Notes under the pieces: model-generated
The model's database searches: none
Seen by the model: the letters and a program-made list of their open reading frames with translations, nothing else
Told to the model about the DNA's origin: nothing
Part shown: positions 34,750 to 47,583 of the stretch, piece after piece
Numbering within the stretch: position 1 is the stretch's first letter
Layout of the letters: the number at the start of each line of letters is the position of its first letter
Assembly (NCBI RefSeq): GCF_001522545.3
Contig: NC_031796.1
Span: forward strand, 1,537,382 to 1,601,381
Reading direction: 5' to 3'
Length of the DNA: 64,000 nt
Source of the DNA: Parus major
Lineage: Eukaryota; Chordata; Aves; Passeriformes; Paridae
Program-made: the position numbers and the translations under genes

Positions 34750-37520
34750 TATTTTCCTTTTTTTTTTTTTTCCCAACAGTTATAGTACATCAAAAAAATA
34801 TACAATGAACATTACAGCAGGGTACTGGCCAAGTCCCTAGAGTCTGGATATTCCATTTTGGGGTTTTTTTTTTTCTGGTTTTTTGAATCAAACTTCACAT
34901 CACTCCAAGGTTATTTACAGAGGGGCACACGTTACCGAGCGCTATGGACTATCCCTACTCCTAGTACAGCATGTGCTAAGTCAAAGGCAGTAAATGCTTT
35001 GGAGAGCAGGAGGGGATTTGGGGGGATGCCATAACGGGGGTTTCTTACGCAGCTCGTTGCAGTATTATTGTCACTAGAAGGAATGGCTTTCACAGGGTTA
35101 AAGTGCCAAGAACAGGAGTGCGTCAGGACTCCACTGGTGAGGGGCAAGGAGCAACCATGGCTCCAGCACAGGCTTTTTTGGAACAAGGGAAGGGAACAGG
35201 CCCAGTGGTGCCAAGAAGCTCTGCAAGCTGGAGCCCAGCTGCTCCTGGCTCCCCATGCTTCTGAGGGGCTGGGCACAGCACCAGGGGCTCACGGCACAGG
35301 AGGGGACCCACTGTCCTGCTGGACTGGGGGTGACCCCCAGGGCCTGGAAAGGGCACAGTGAGACGGGCAGGGCTGGCTGGAGATGCACCAGCCATGGGTT
35401 GCTTGGCACTGGGGAGTGGGTAGAACAACCCTCCTTCCCCTGGGTCCCCACCAGCACAGGCTCCTGTCCCCTGGGATGTGGGGTCCCTTTGTGTCCCCCC
35501 TGGGCTGTGGGACCATCTCCCTATCCCTGGCAAAGCTGTTCTTGCTGGGAGCCTTCCTTCCCTCTGCTGTGCTCCAAGCCACGTGTCCCACCACTGCTGC
35601 AAGACCTTTCCATTGTCTCCATGCACAGCTGCTCAGTCTTCTCCTGGTGCCCTCTCTCTACTCTCATTCCCTGGGGAAGGGATGCCCTGAGCAGGTGAAT
35701 TCATACCCAGGGGCTCCCTCACTCTCCTGTCTCTGTGGCAGGAGTGCAGTGGTGGCTCCATGGTTGGTGCTGCCCACAGGTCCTGCAGGTGTGTGCTCCC
35801 TCCTGCAGCTTCCCTGTCCTTGCCAAGGCTCCAGCCCTGGGAAGCAGATATGTTTCAGCCATCTGAGTCACCCACTGGCCACTTCCCGTTCACCTCCCCG
35901 TGCCAGGACCCATCCTGAGCATCGGCGGAGCACGCTGGGCAAAATCCCTCTGAAATCCAGGTGCTGCTTATGGCCAAGACATCAGATATGTGTGTGCTTG
36001 TGCGTGTGGATTCCCAGGTGCACACACCAACCTGCCTCTTCCCGAGGGCTGGGAGGGAATGGGAGTCACAGCAGAGGTCTGAACCAGCACCCTGGGCCGA
36101 GGACAGGACAGAGCTCAGTGTCATGTTGGTTCTTCTGCTCCCACCACTGTTCCAGCTGCATGGATGCATCAGCACCAAAGGGAATCGCAGGCGGCCGATG
36201 CGGCGGGTGAGCTGCCCCCCTGGATTGCATAGATCGGGGTGGGGTGTTCCTCCAGCGAAAGGTCCATTTGGGATGCAACTCTCTCTATGTACAGCAGCGT
36301 GCTGGGCACCCAGAGCGCCGCAGTGACAGTCCCAGACAGGTCATGGTTGGGCTGTGTGAGCACAGTGAAACACAGAGCTATGGCCTCGAGGTCCCTCCAG
36401 AGCCCGGCATTCCGCAGGTTATGGGTGCACCTTGATTGTCCAGGCTGCTGAGGACACCTTTGTTTTCGGGAATCATCAGGATTCATTCCTGGAAGCTCCT
36501 AACTGGGATGGGATTGGAGGGCTGGGCACGGCAGGTGAGCAGCAGCATTGCCTTTCACTGGAGAACTGAAAGTGCTTTAGGGACATTCACTCAGCCTCAC
36601 AGCATCTCCCGGGAGGTAGGGGCAGGGCTGTCCCCGCGGTGGGACAGAGACAAGGACAGGTGCCAAGCACAGGGTCACCTCCTCTCGGGGAGCCAGCACC
36701 AGACAGCCTGGTGCTCCTGGCCTTGCTGGGCGTGAGTTGGGCCCAGCTTGGCCACATGCCCATCGTGTGCTTCTGGGGCCAGGGCAGGGCCCGTGTGCTT
36801 TGGAGGGAGGAGGCGTCGCCCTGGGGTCAGCTATTGCTCTCGGAGTGAGGATACGATCGGTGTGGCCGGTGCCCGCCACCGCAGGGGCTCTTTGGCTGGT
36901 GGGATGTAGGGAGCTGTGGGGACAGGGGGCTGGTGGGTGGCACAGAAACCCCCTGCCAGCACAGGCAGGTGCAGGGTTGGCAAGGGCACAGCCAGCCCAG
37001 GCTGAGAGAGAAACTGTCAGCTTCCCACTTGTGCTGGGGTTGTTTCTCCCAGTAAGAGCTGGGCTGAGATTCCCCTCGCAGTTCCCTTCCCACTGGGCTG
37101 GCAGGGACTAGAGGGATGCTCCTTCTCCCAGGGACCAGCCAGCTCCTCTCCATCCAGTCTGGCAACTGGGAGGGCGATGAAGAAGCAGCCAGCAGGCCAA
37201 GGACAGGCAGGCTCTGGCCATGAGACGGTCCTGCTGATTTGGACAGTCTTCTTCCGTGCACTGCCTGGGCTCATCTGCTGAGCACGGAGCCAGCACAGGC
37301 TGGGGGAGCGGTGGGGATGCGTGGCAGGGCTGGCCGGGCTCTCTCAGGGCACCTCTCTCCAGTGGGAGCCCTCTCCAAGCAAAGGAGAAGCCAGGGTTGA
37401 TGTCTACGACTACATTTTCCCAGCAGCCAGGAGAGCAGGTACCAGGAGCGCTGCCCCCAGCGCGCAGCCCCCGCAGCCCAGCCCAGCTGCAGTGGACAGA
37501 CCCTTGGTGGGCCAGCGGCT
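34750..37520 (-). other. ZNF385C: Probable long ZNF385C 3'UTR
   Basis: This lies between the ZNF385C stop codon and the minus-strand AATAAA at 34702-34707. No intervening exon, repeat or other gene was recognised. A nearer, unseen poly(A) site would shorten it. Confidence 0.5.
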
Positions 37521-40500
37521 CTAGTAGGGTGCGAAGACGATGGGACCCGGCGTGGGGCGGACGTGGGGCGGCGGCGTTCGGAAAAGGGCTGGTCCGAGGA
37601 TCGGGGCTTGGAAAAGGGTGGTGGCAGCCGCTGGTCGCAAGGCAAGGGGTCCAGGCATGGCGCAGACAGCAGCGGCGGTCAGCGGGCTCGGCAGGAAACG
37701 GGTTGCCAGGGTTTTGGTGAGATGCTTCTGCAAAGCCAGCTTGGACTGCAGGGAGGGAGGAGGAGACACCGTGAGATTGCAGAACAGGTGGAGGAATCAC
37801 AAGTGCTGCCATTGTGAATGCTGCTGCCAAAGCACTCCCGAGTTATCCCCATGCTGGCCTTCCCAGGAATAGACTCAAAACCCGCTACAGAGCTCACTCT
37901 CCCTGAGGGGAGAAGCTGAGCTGTGGTGATGGAAACAAAGGTTTAAGGGAAGCAGGTCCCATAACTCACTGCAAGGACGGCTGATGGTGAACAAGGCTTT
38001 GCGAGCAAACGGAGCGAGTGCTGTGCAGGGAGACAGGTACCTTGAGAATACTCACTGCAAGGGCAGCATTCTTCTGCAGCTTGTTGTAGGGGCTGTACTT
38101 GGGCTTGGGTGGCTTCCCTGCCAGCCTGTCTTTGTGCCTCCGGCTGCTCATGTGCTGGGGAGGAAAACAGCTGGATCACTGAGAGCCAGGACAGTGTACA
38201 GTGCAGCCCAGGTCTGTGGGGACACCCATCACCCTGCAGGGACCAGCAGGTACCCGCACCCTGAGTCCCTGCACACCCACACCCGGTGCCTGGGCACTCC
38301 CAGGGCATTGTCACCTGCTTGAGCTGGGTCTCGGAGTTCACATAGATCTCGCACACTTGGCAGTGAAACGCCTTGTTCTGGATGTTGATGCTGCCCTTGT
38401 TCCCGATCCGCTTGGACTTGTGCCCTGCCCGGGAGAGCAGCTTGCCCCGGCCTCGCCGCAGTTGGGTGCCGTGACCTTCCAGCATTGACTTGTGCTTGGC
38501 GCCTGGCGAGAGGGGACACTCAGCAAACCCAGCCCAGCCCTGTGCCAGCACCACAGCAGTGGGAACAGCTCCAACAGCTCCAGGGGAACCCCACCAAGCT
38601 GTGCCCAGCAGCAGGCAGAGGGGACAGGGAGCTGCCTGGGAACCCAGACTTTTGTCGGTGCTGCACAGCTCATTCCCAAACCTTGCCAAACTGCACATTG
38701 CAGGCAGAGCAGAGATGCTCATCTTCCCAGAGACCCCTCTCCATGTGCCAGCTTCGGAGATGCTGCTATTTTGAGCGTGCACTGGAGCCTGTCGCCTGTC
38801 CTCGGGCATTAGCACAGTCTGCAGAGTCGGGCACGCGTCGCTCGCTGTGCTGCAGCATCTGAGCCATGCCCAAGGTCAGAGAGGAGCCAGCCATGGAGCC
38901 AGGAATAGCTCAGCAGGGTCACAGCAGCTGGGGAAGGAGGAACCCAAGATCCCTACACACCTGGGGACAGATCACCCCATCCTGTCCCTGCCAGTGCCAG
39001 GATGGCGAGGGTGCATGGGGAGCAAGTAATTTAAGCCCCTGCTAATTCATTCTATTTTTTAAGGCGTGAAGCAAGAAGCTGTGTGACAGCCACAGAGCAG
39101 TGCCAGCCTGCAAATGTTTGTTTGTTTGTTTGTTTGTTTGTTGTTCTTTTTCCCCAAATCAGCTCCTGAATTTGTAACTGGAGCTGACAAAAGCAAAAGG
39201 ACACGTCTGTAGCTGAGCCTCAGCAGTGTCCTGAGCCAACCCTGCACACGGCAGCTGCTGCTGCCCCAGTAGGCAGTGGGGTGGGAGGAACTGGTCCCCA
39301 GAATTTACTGAGCTGGGGCAGGAAAGGACCTTCCATTTAAAGCTGGGGTGCCCAACTAAACATCCTCTAGAGAAAGGGGTGAGCCAGGAGCTGGAACTGC
39401 AGGGCCTGCAGACCCAACTGAGGACCCCCGTACCATGGCTGCCACCCCCTGCTACCACCCTGGGGGTGGGTCTGGCCACCCCCAGGATTCAGGGGGACCC
39501 TCAGCAGCTCCCACAGCTGCCCACCCCAAAGGGCTGCCCTGCACAGCCCAGGAGTCATTGCAGGCTATGGAGATCCACAGTTCATTGCATTCTCAGGGAT
39601 CTTCTCCACAGGGCCACAAGCCCAAACCACTGAGCTGCTTTGGCAAGTATTATTCCAGGTTTGGGAGAAGCCCTGGCTATCAACTTCAAGCTAAATGGAA
39701 AATAAAGTAGCCTCAATCACTTGATTAAAAGTAGCTGGAAATATCCTTAATTGAGATATGAATAGTAACAGTGTTTGACCTTGTGAAAATTCACCCTAGA
39801 AGCTGCAGCCCAGGTAAAGCCCCATGGCTGATCTGTGCAGGTCATTTTAATGAACATTTTTTAATTACAGCAGCACTCATTATTGCTCACTACTTCATTG
39901 CAGGGCTGCTTGGTTATGGGGCATGGCTGGGCTTTGCTCAGAGCCCTGATGAAGTGTCAGGGGGGCCGTCCCCCCGTCCCCCCAGTAATGCCCTTACCAG
40001 TGTTGTGAGCCTCCAGCTGGGACAGGGAGTTGACGGTCACTTTGCAGGTGGGACAGTACAGGTGCTGTTTGCTCTTTTTCCCCTCTTTCTCACTCTCAGG
40101 GGCCGAGCTGATGCTGCTGCCTGACTCAGCTGTCTGTGCCTCAGCTGCCTGGGCGGATGAGGAGGCCACGCTGGTGGCATCTGAGGTGCCCTCTGACAGC
40201 TCAGAGGCTGGTGGGGAGCCCAGCGGGGCAACAGTGCCTGGCAGCTCCACAGGTGGTTCCTCAGCACTGGGCACCAGCCCCAGGCTGCTGCCTTCACCCT
40301 CCGACTCCTGTGGGTTACTGGCATCAGCTGTTGGGAGGGAAAGGAAAGGGGGAGAAGGGGAAAAGAGAAAGAAATGGCGAGAAGGAGAAAGTTCTGTGCC
40401 TGAACAGGTTTTCTGGATTTTGGGGAGCACTCCCGTCCTCCCCAAGACCAATTCAGACAAGTCTGCATGCATTCATCCCTGCCAAGGGCGTCTCTTCCCC

Positions 40501-43500
40501 AGGTCTCTCCTATTACAGCTGTTATCTGTAATAACAGATAACAGATAATGGAATCTGGGCTCAGCACAAAACCCTGGGCGAGCTCTGGTGCTGCCACGGC
40601 TCCCACCAGCCCCATCCCTGCATGTGGCAGAGCCCTGGGGATGTGTGAGACAGAGCTGGCTTTCTCTCCTGCATCCATACAAAACACATCCCAGAGACAC
40701 CAAATCACAGGGAAACACCCCCTGCTCCCCCACGGGCACAGGAGCTCATTTATAAACCAGTGGCACCTCTGCCCCACCGACCGCAGCCTGCTCAGCCCCA
40801 CAGCCCCTCTCGTACCTGTGCTGCCCAGCTCCCCACTGCCCACGGGGCTGGGGGCCAGGTCGGCTGTGCTGTCCTGGCCAGGGGTCCCTGCTGCAGCCCC
40901 CACCACCTTCTGCTTGTTCTTCATGGCCTCGATGGCCTTCAGCCTCCGAGCGTGCTTGTGGCCCTTATAGTGAGCTTCTGCCTGGTTCTGGGGGGGACAC
41001 CGAGATGGCCAAGTCACTGCTGTGACCAGACAGACAGACGGACATGGGGAGGGCAGGTGATGGGCTCAGAGCCAGCATGTGGCCACTCAGGGATGTTTCT
41101 AGGGCAGCCACCTTACCTGGTGGCATCCACCCCCAGGGCAGGACCACTGCAAGGCTGTTGGGAGTGGGCTGTAGCACAGAGGGGGTGTTGGCAGTGGGGT
41201 CCAGCACAGAGGGGGTGTTGGCAGTGGGGTGTAGCACAGAGGGGGTGTTGGCAGTGAGGTGTAGCACAGAGGGGGTGTTGGGAGTGGGCTGTAGCACAGA
41301 GGGGGTGTTGGGAATGAGGTGTAGCACAGAGGGGGTGTTGGGAGTGAGGTGTAGCATAGAGGGGGTGTTGGCAGTGAGGTGTAGCACAGAGGGGGTGTTG
41401 GGAGTGGGGTCCAGCACAGAAGGGGTGTTGGAAGTGGGGTGTAGCACAGAGAGGGTGTTGGCAGTGGGGTGTAGCACAGAGGGGGTGTTGGCAGTGGGGT
41501 GTAGCACAGAGGGGGTGTTGGCAGTGGGGTGTAGCACAGAGGGGGTGTTGGGAGTGAGGTGTAGCACACGGGGGGTGTTGGCAGTGGGGTGTAGCACAGA
41601 GGGGGTGTTGGCAGTGGGGTGTAGCACACAGGGGGTGTTGGCAGTGGGGTCCAGCACAGAGGGGGTGTTGGCAGTGGGGTGTAGCACAGAGCCCTTTCCC
41701 TCCTCTCCCCAGCCTGCTCTGACACCAACATACTGAGGCCAAGGTATCACTCTCTAAGACATCACAACATTGCTTGCTTGGTGAGATAAGGACCCTGCTC
41801 GGATTAAATGCATCAAGTCGCTCCTAAAAGCAGCTTTCAGGCAAAATTTATGACTCCAGAAATGTACAATGAATTGTTGGTGTAAAAACAAAATAAAGAG
41901 GTTCTCTGGTGGGGAGGACACATCACCACTGTATCCTAAGGGGTGTCCAACTCATGGTTCACATCCCCAGCTCCTCTCTCTCAGTGAATGCTGGATAATG
42001 AAGCGCGACTCTGATGGATTCATGTCTGCACCAAACCGATAAAAATGGCCACGAAAAAAATCCCCTGAACACTGGTGTCCTCCCAACAGGGACAATGCTG
42101 CATTGTCCCCCAAAACAACCCCAGTTTGGCAATTTATGGAGAGAAACCCCACTATGAATTAGACACTGTACCCCTGCGTTGGGCAGATTAATTTGCATAG
42201 CATTCCAGGGGGCCAGCTGAGGATTCCCGGGCTCAGGGGGAAGCATCCTATCCCATCCCATCCCATCCCATCCCATCCCTCCCCCTGTGGCTTCCCAAGG
42301 GCTGGGAACAGGGAGCTGGGACTGTGGTTGGTACGTGGGAAAGCAAAAGGCCAGTCCGAGCGTGGTGCCTCATTAGCAAAGACAATAAACTCCCCCCGGA
42401 TAACAGGGCTGGGTACAGCTGAAGTAGGTCACAGCCTCCATGCCGGAACACCCGCAGGCTCTGAGGGTCTGGGCCAGCTGGGGGCACCTGGAGGGACATG
42501 GGCAGAGTAGGAACAGGGGCATGGGGTGCTCACAGGGGCACTGGGAACACGTAGTGGGACTGATTCTCCCGGCACAGCACCTCTAGCTCGGAAGCAGCCT
42601 GAAACAGGGAAGCAACGCTTTTCCTGAGCTGCTTGGCTGTGGAGCGGAATCATGAAGCTCAGAACCAGGGAGCTGTGCTGGCAGAGCAGCACCAGCCCCA
42701 GGCACTGCAGATCCAGCATGGCCAGGCTGGCACAGCTCCTGTGCAGGCAGCCTGGGGAGGCAGGAGCAGCTCCAGGAGCCCACGGCCCCCGTGCACAGAC
42801 ACCGAGCACCGGCAGCTCCGCTGGATGAGACCGGCCCATCGCTGGGGATGCCCCTGACAGGGGCTGGCCCCGTGTCCCCTGCTCGCTCCCTGCCCCATCC
42901 ACAGCCCCGCTCACCGCAGAGTTGAAGCGCAGGTGGCAGATGTTGCAGGAGATGAACTGCTTCTTCTTGAGCGGGGCTGGCACGCCGAAGGTGTGGCTGA
43001 TCACCGCCTTCTGCACCGGGTCCATCTGGAACGGGAGGGAGGGCAGAGGGAGGCTGGGTGCTGTGTCCTGATGGCTGCCCCAGCATGGCACCATGACCTG
43101 GTGACCCCCACGCCTGTCACACCCCCAAGGAGCCACTGCCAGTGCCGCAGAGCTCACACTGGGTGGCTGGAAGGAGCAAGGGGCTGCATCTGCTGAGGAG
43201 CCCTGCGGCCATGGAGGCTCCCCTGCACATGGCAACGTGCTGTGGCAACACTGGCTCCTGTCCTGCTTAAACCATTCCTGAATCCATCAAATCCACAAGG
43301 TTCAAATGTCCAGCTGTGGTCTGGCAGAAGGGACGAGACCCCATATGTGTGTCCAAGTCCCCTCTTCCCCCACACAGACACTTGTGTCACAGGTGGCAAA
43401 TTGCCAGTTTCTGTTTGAACCTCACTGGCTACCCTACCTTAGCAGGAGCAGAAACCACCAAAGTGGGGGACAGAGGGAAAACATCTGGCCATCCATTCTC

Positions 43501-46500
43501 CATGGGCTCTTCACCTGAGAGTTGGAACGTCCCCATGCAATGCCAAAGGCACGAGCAGGGCCATGTGTGCCAGCCCATAGGACACTGAGAGCCCACATGG
43601 GTGCCAGGGCAGGAGGGACATCAGTGCTTGCTGCCACAGACACAGCTCACCCAAGATACAGAGCCCACAAAATCCCCTCTGGGCTGCCCCACTGCTGCCC
43701 AGATGTGCTTTTCACCCACTCAAAGCCAACAATGACAACTCGGTCATGGGGCTGGGCACACACAGAACCATTTCCATGACCTACCAGGAGCCGTGTCTGT
43801 CTTCCAGCCTGCCCAGGGCTGTGGTGGGGCCAAGAATGTGGCCGGTGCCAGGCCCTGTCCCTTCTGTCTCGCCCCAGGGCTCGGCCTCATTCCACAGCCC
43901 AAGCACCAAACTGCTTCCAAAAGCCATAATTGTTTCTAACGAAATGCATTTATTAAGGAAGAAAACATAAGAATAACCTCTTTGTCTGAGCGTGGCTCCA
44001 ATCTATAATGCAAGTATTGTTCCCTAGCCTGTGGCACAGGGAGATTATCTTATCTGAGTCCTGCTGTCAGGAGAGCCCGGGGTTTTCAGCGATCGTATTT
44101 CTCTGCAAAGCTATTTCACTGCCGAGACAGGTGCATCAGTCTTCGAGGCACATGCCTGGACAACAGCACCATTATCAAGACCCCAAATTCCTTTCCAGAA
44201 GTGAGCAGAATGGTAAAAGCAGGTGATTAATGAAGTGCCTGTTTGCTATGAAATTTTACTCACTTATCTGGCATATAAATGAAGAGGCATTTGGGGTTCA
44301 GCAGAGACCTGGGGGAAGCTACAGATGGCCAAGATGCTGTTCCATGCCTGACAACAAACATTGCAATGTGCTGCTGGCAGCACCCCCATGCTGCTGGGCT
44401 GCTGGGCCAGCTCTTGTTTTCCAGAGAAACACCCACCTTTCCATTCAGAAAAGAAAAATGGCTCCAACCTTCCCAGCAGTGTCAGCCCCCAGGTTCCAGC
44501 CGGTTGCTCCCACCAAGCACCAGCACCCACCGAGCACTGCCAGCTCCCACGGGTCATCCACACCCTGAGCACTGCGGAATGAGCAGGGTGGGGATGGGAG
44601 GAGGAGGCAGAGGGAAGGGAGATGCTGGCACAAGGACACAAATGAGGCCAGGGACCGTCTTGGCACCATCCTAAGGCTGCCAGGGAAGCCGGTGGCAGCA
44701 GGGCCATGTCTGCGCCTCAGCTACACAGTGGTGGTGCTGAACAGCCCCAGCAGTGTCTCCTCATCCTCCTGGGGTTATGGCACCAGCCAGGTGATGGCAC
44801 CAACCTGGCTCTGTCCACCTCCTGTGCTTTTGCCAAGTCCATCCTGCTTGACCCCGTGGCACAACAACGAGCTGTGTCCACCAGAGCACCTGCAACTCAC
44901 GAGCACAGCACTCACGAGCTCCCAGGGGCTGAGCTGGGCAGCTCAATCACACCTGGCTCCTCACCCCAGCCCCAGGCATCCCAGCCAAGGTGGCCATTGC
45001 TGCTCCTGCTGTCCCAAGGTGAACACAAGCAGTGTCTCAAGCCTTCAGCTGCCCATCCCCATGGGAGCACACATGCTCCCAGGTGCTTTGCCAGAAGCCC
45101 AGCCCAGCTCCAGCCTGCACTGAGCACATCTGGTGCCACCTGAGAGCCCTTGTGCTCCTCCCCAAATGCAAACACAAACATCCCTCTACCTCTTCTCCAC
45201 CACTCGCCCTCGCAGCTCTCTCAGATATGGAAAGGTCCCTGTGCTGCAGCCGTACATACCAGTCCTGCAGCCAGAGATTGAGGCTTTCCTGGCCGTTTCC
45301 AGAAGAATGGAGCCAGCAACAGAGGTGGCTTTGGGCACCGTGATGTTGGGGAATAAAGATCCCAGCTTTATAGTCAATTTGTATTGACTCACATTACTTT
45401 ATTTATCCCTGGATGTTTCTGCTGATATAAATAGCGATCCCTGCGCCGAGCTCGCTGCGGCCGCTGAGGTCAGGAGCAGGAATTCACAGGGATGCAGCAT
45501 CCGTTCAGATCCCGTCTGCTGACGGTGTTTTACGAGGCACTGCTGGGTCCTGGGGATTTGCAACATCCCAAGCTAAGGGAAGAGCCTCTGGAGCAAGGGT
45601 TTTTTTTTTTCCCTGGTTGTTGCTGTAAGTGACAGGAGGCAGCTTGGAAGGGTTTTGTTTGCTCCGGAGTAAAACATCTGCTGGGTTCATGGGAGCCCTG
45701 TGACCTGCTCTGAGTGCAGAGTGTTCTGCTGGGCAGTGCAAACAGCTCCTGCTCTGCAGGGCATTGCTGAGCCCTCACAGCATCACCAGCGATGCAGGGC
45801 ATGAAAGGGGAACCTCAGGATCCTGCTGTAGAGCAGCTCCAGTGTGCCAGCGACCTCAGCAAAGGGCAGACCCTGATCCTAACCTTGACCCTCTTCCCCA
45901 CACTGAGGCTCAAGTGGAGTCTGACCAGCCTGGCTCAGGACACAGGGATGCTCCAGCCCTTCATCCTGTGGGATGGAAACTCTGCTTTGGCTCCTCCAGA
46001 GCCGCCAGCCCAGCACGCCCTGAACCTCACCCAGCCTCCTTCAGCCACAACTCCAGCACAGACACACCCCAAAGGGCAGCTCCTGCCCCCGGACCATCAG
46101 CCAACAGCACAGACTGGGCTCAGGTCTGAGCTCAGGGTGGTGGGCTCCAGACCCCCAGATGGCTGGGACAGCCTCCCCTGGCATCTCTGTCCATGTCTGG
46201 CCCATCCTCTGTGGCAGCAGCCCACACGGAGAGCAGCAGCCGTGTGACACTGCGTGCCTCCAGCAAGAACCAGATTCATTTTCCAAATTGCTAATTTTTT
46301 AAAAGCAACAAACGTGGGTGAACACGCGCTGAGGCAGCAGCAGGTGGAAGCCAAGAGGAGTGAACAGGCGTTGGGTCAAGTTCACTCCTGACTCCAGTGA
46401 CTAAAAAAAGAGCCCACACAAAAAGCAGGAACTATAATGGCATCAAAACCCCTCCTGTCCTGTGTTCCAGCTCATTAGCCCGGGGAGAGGCTGGGCTGGG

Positions 46501-47583
46501 GCTTCAAAAGAGCTTAAAGGACTCAGACGTCTGAATCCCATTGAACAGCAACAGGAATCCTGCGTGTAATTTCTGAACTGTCTTTGAGGATCTCGGCGAT
46601 AATTTGCACCTTCCGAGCACATTTCAGCTCAAAGCCACTCACAAAAGGCCAGTGAGCAGGGAGGGGGCTCAGGAAAGCTGCCAGGAAAATTTCCAGGTTC
46701 GGGAGAGAAAACAATGGGCATTGACTGAGCCCCAGAGCACCGGCCTGCAGTGCAGCCCCCAGCCCCACTGCCCTTCCCAGGGCACAACCTGCTCCACAAC
46801 AATTCCAGGCAGCACCCAGGGGTTACAGAGACCCCCACGGGGCTGGGACCAGCCTGGGGGAGCGGTGCAGCGTGGGGAAAACAACATTTCACACCAGACA
46901 TGGTGGTGTGTGTCCTTGGCCACATCCACGGCAGTTTAATTGTCTAATGGAACATCTCTAAAGATTTGTGTCACTGCCCACCCCAAGCACCTGGGCTGGT
47001 GGTCCAAGGCTGGGGACCTGGAGCCCAAACAGGGTGGGAGCAGCCCCCCAGCACTCTGAATCCCAACATCCACAGCACCAGCCACATTCCTCAGAACTGT
47101 AGTACATTCTCTCTTTTTTCTTTTCCTTATTTAATTTTCAACTAATGAACTGCTCTCCAGAGTTACTTTATTACTATTGATTCCAGGGGCAAAATCCAAT
47201 TGATCTTGGTTAAAATGAACCATGTTTTTAATTCTGGTACTGACAGGCGCTGGCTGGGCAGGAACCTCTCTGAGCTAAGGGCAAAGTAGGCATGTTGAAC
47301 TGGTATCCAGCAGAAAAAACCCCCAGGAATTAAAGCTGAAACTACCTGGTAGGGTTCAAGGAGTGGTACCATGTAGAGGAGGGACTGCTGTAGGGGAGGA
47401 GAGGTCCAGCAGCTGATGCCCATCCTCCCTGGGGACTCACCGTGTTGAAGTTGGGGAAGAGGTTGAGCGGTGATGCCCCGTTGAGCCTGAAGGTCAGAAA
47501 GTGCTTGATGTCCAAGGGGGGATGGAGAGGCCGGCCAGGGATGGGCAAGGACGCTAAGAGGGGGCTGCTGTGTCCGGAGGGAC
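37521..47583 (-). CDS. ZNF385C: ZNF385C, matrin-type zinc-finger protein (first exon not found)
   Basis: Seven minus-strand exons: 47583-47441, 43025-42915, 40987-40816, 40327-39998, 38502-38315, 38154-38056, 37745-37521 (stop TAG 37521-37523), together 422 residues. Three U1/matrin-type fingers of form C-x2-C-x12-H-x5-H are present. Finger 1 (CNIC...HYKGHKH) is split between exons 42915 and 40816. Finger 2 (CPTC...HNTGAKH) and finger 3 (CQVC...HMSSRRH) are also cut by introns. Family hallmarks are [35 protein letters not shown] and the C-terminal [11 protein letters not shown]385 proteins bind dsRNA and DNA and have been linked to p53 regulation; ZNF385C itself is little studied. A Ser/Glu/Ala-rich linker separates fingers 1 and 2. 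The first recognised exon needs one base from an upstream exon that was not found. Paralogue choice (C rather than A, B or D) rests on synteny and sequence feel. Confidence 0.9.
39117..39141. repeat. (TTTG)n microsatellite
   Basis: About six perfect TTTG units in a ZNF385C intron. Confidence 0.95.
40521..40548. promoter_or_regulatory. Cluster of three GATA motifs in an inverted repeat
   Basis: A perfect inverted repeat, GTTATCTGT - AATA - ACAGATAAC (40521-40542), followed by another AGATAA (40543-40548). This gives three WGATAR sites in 28 bp, in a ZNF385C intron. Function is inferred from motif density only. Confidence 0.4.
41157..41690. repeat. 30-bp minisatellite, about 18 copies
   Basis: A tandem array with a strict 30-bp period. 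The unit resembles GGGGTGTAGCACAGAGGGGG plus TGTTGGCAGT, with variants (TCC for GTG, GGAG for GGCA). It lies in the ZNF385C intron that splits zinc finger 1. Because 30 is divisible by three and the unit has few stops, it makes long artificial open frames on both strands. Confidence 0.97.
42249..42283. repeat. (CCCAT)n microsatellite
   Basis: About six TCCCA pentamers in the same ZNF385C intron as the 30-bp minisatellite. Confidence 0.93.

Noticed and set aside
40965..41750. Long open frames (about 200-260 codons) on both strands with decapeptide repeats
   Set aside because: They are produced by the 30-bp minisatellite: a period divisible by three with no stop in the unit leaves several frames open at once. 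There is no homology, no start context and no splice structure.
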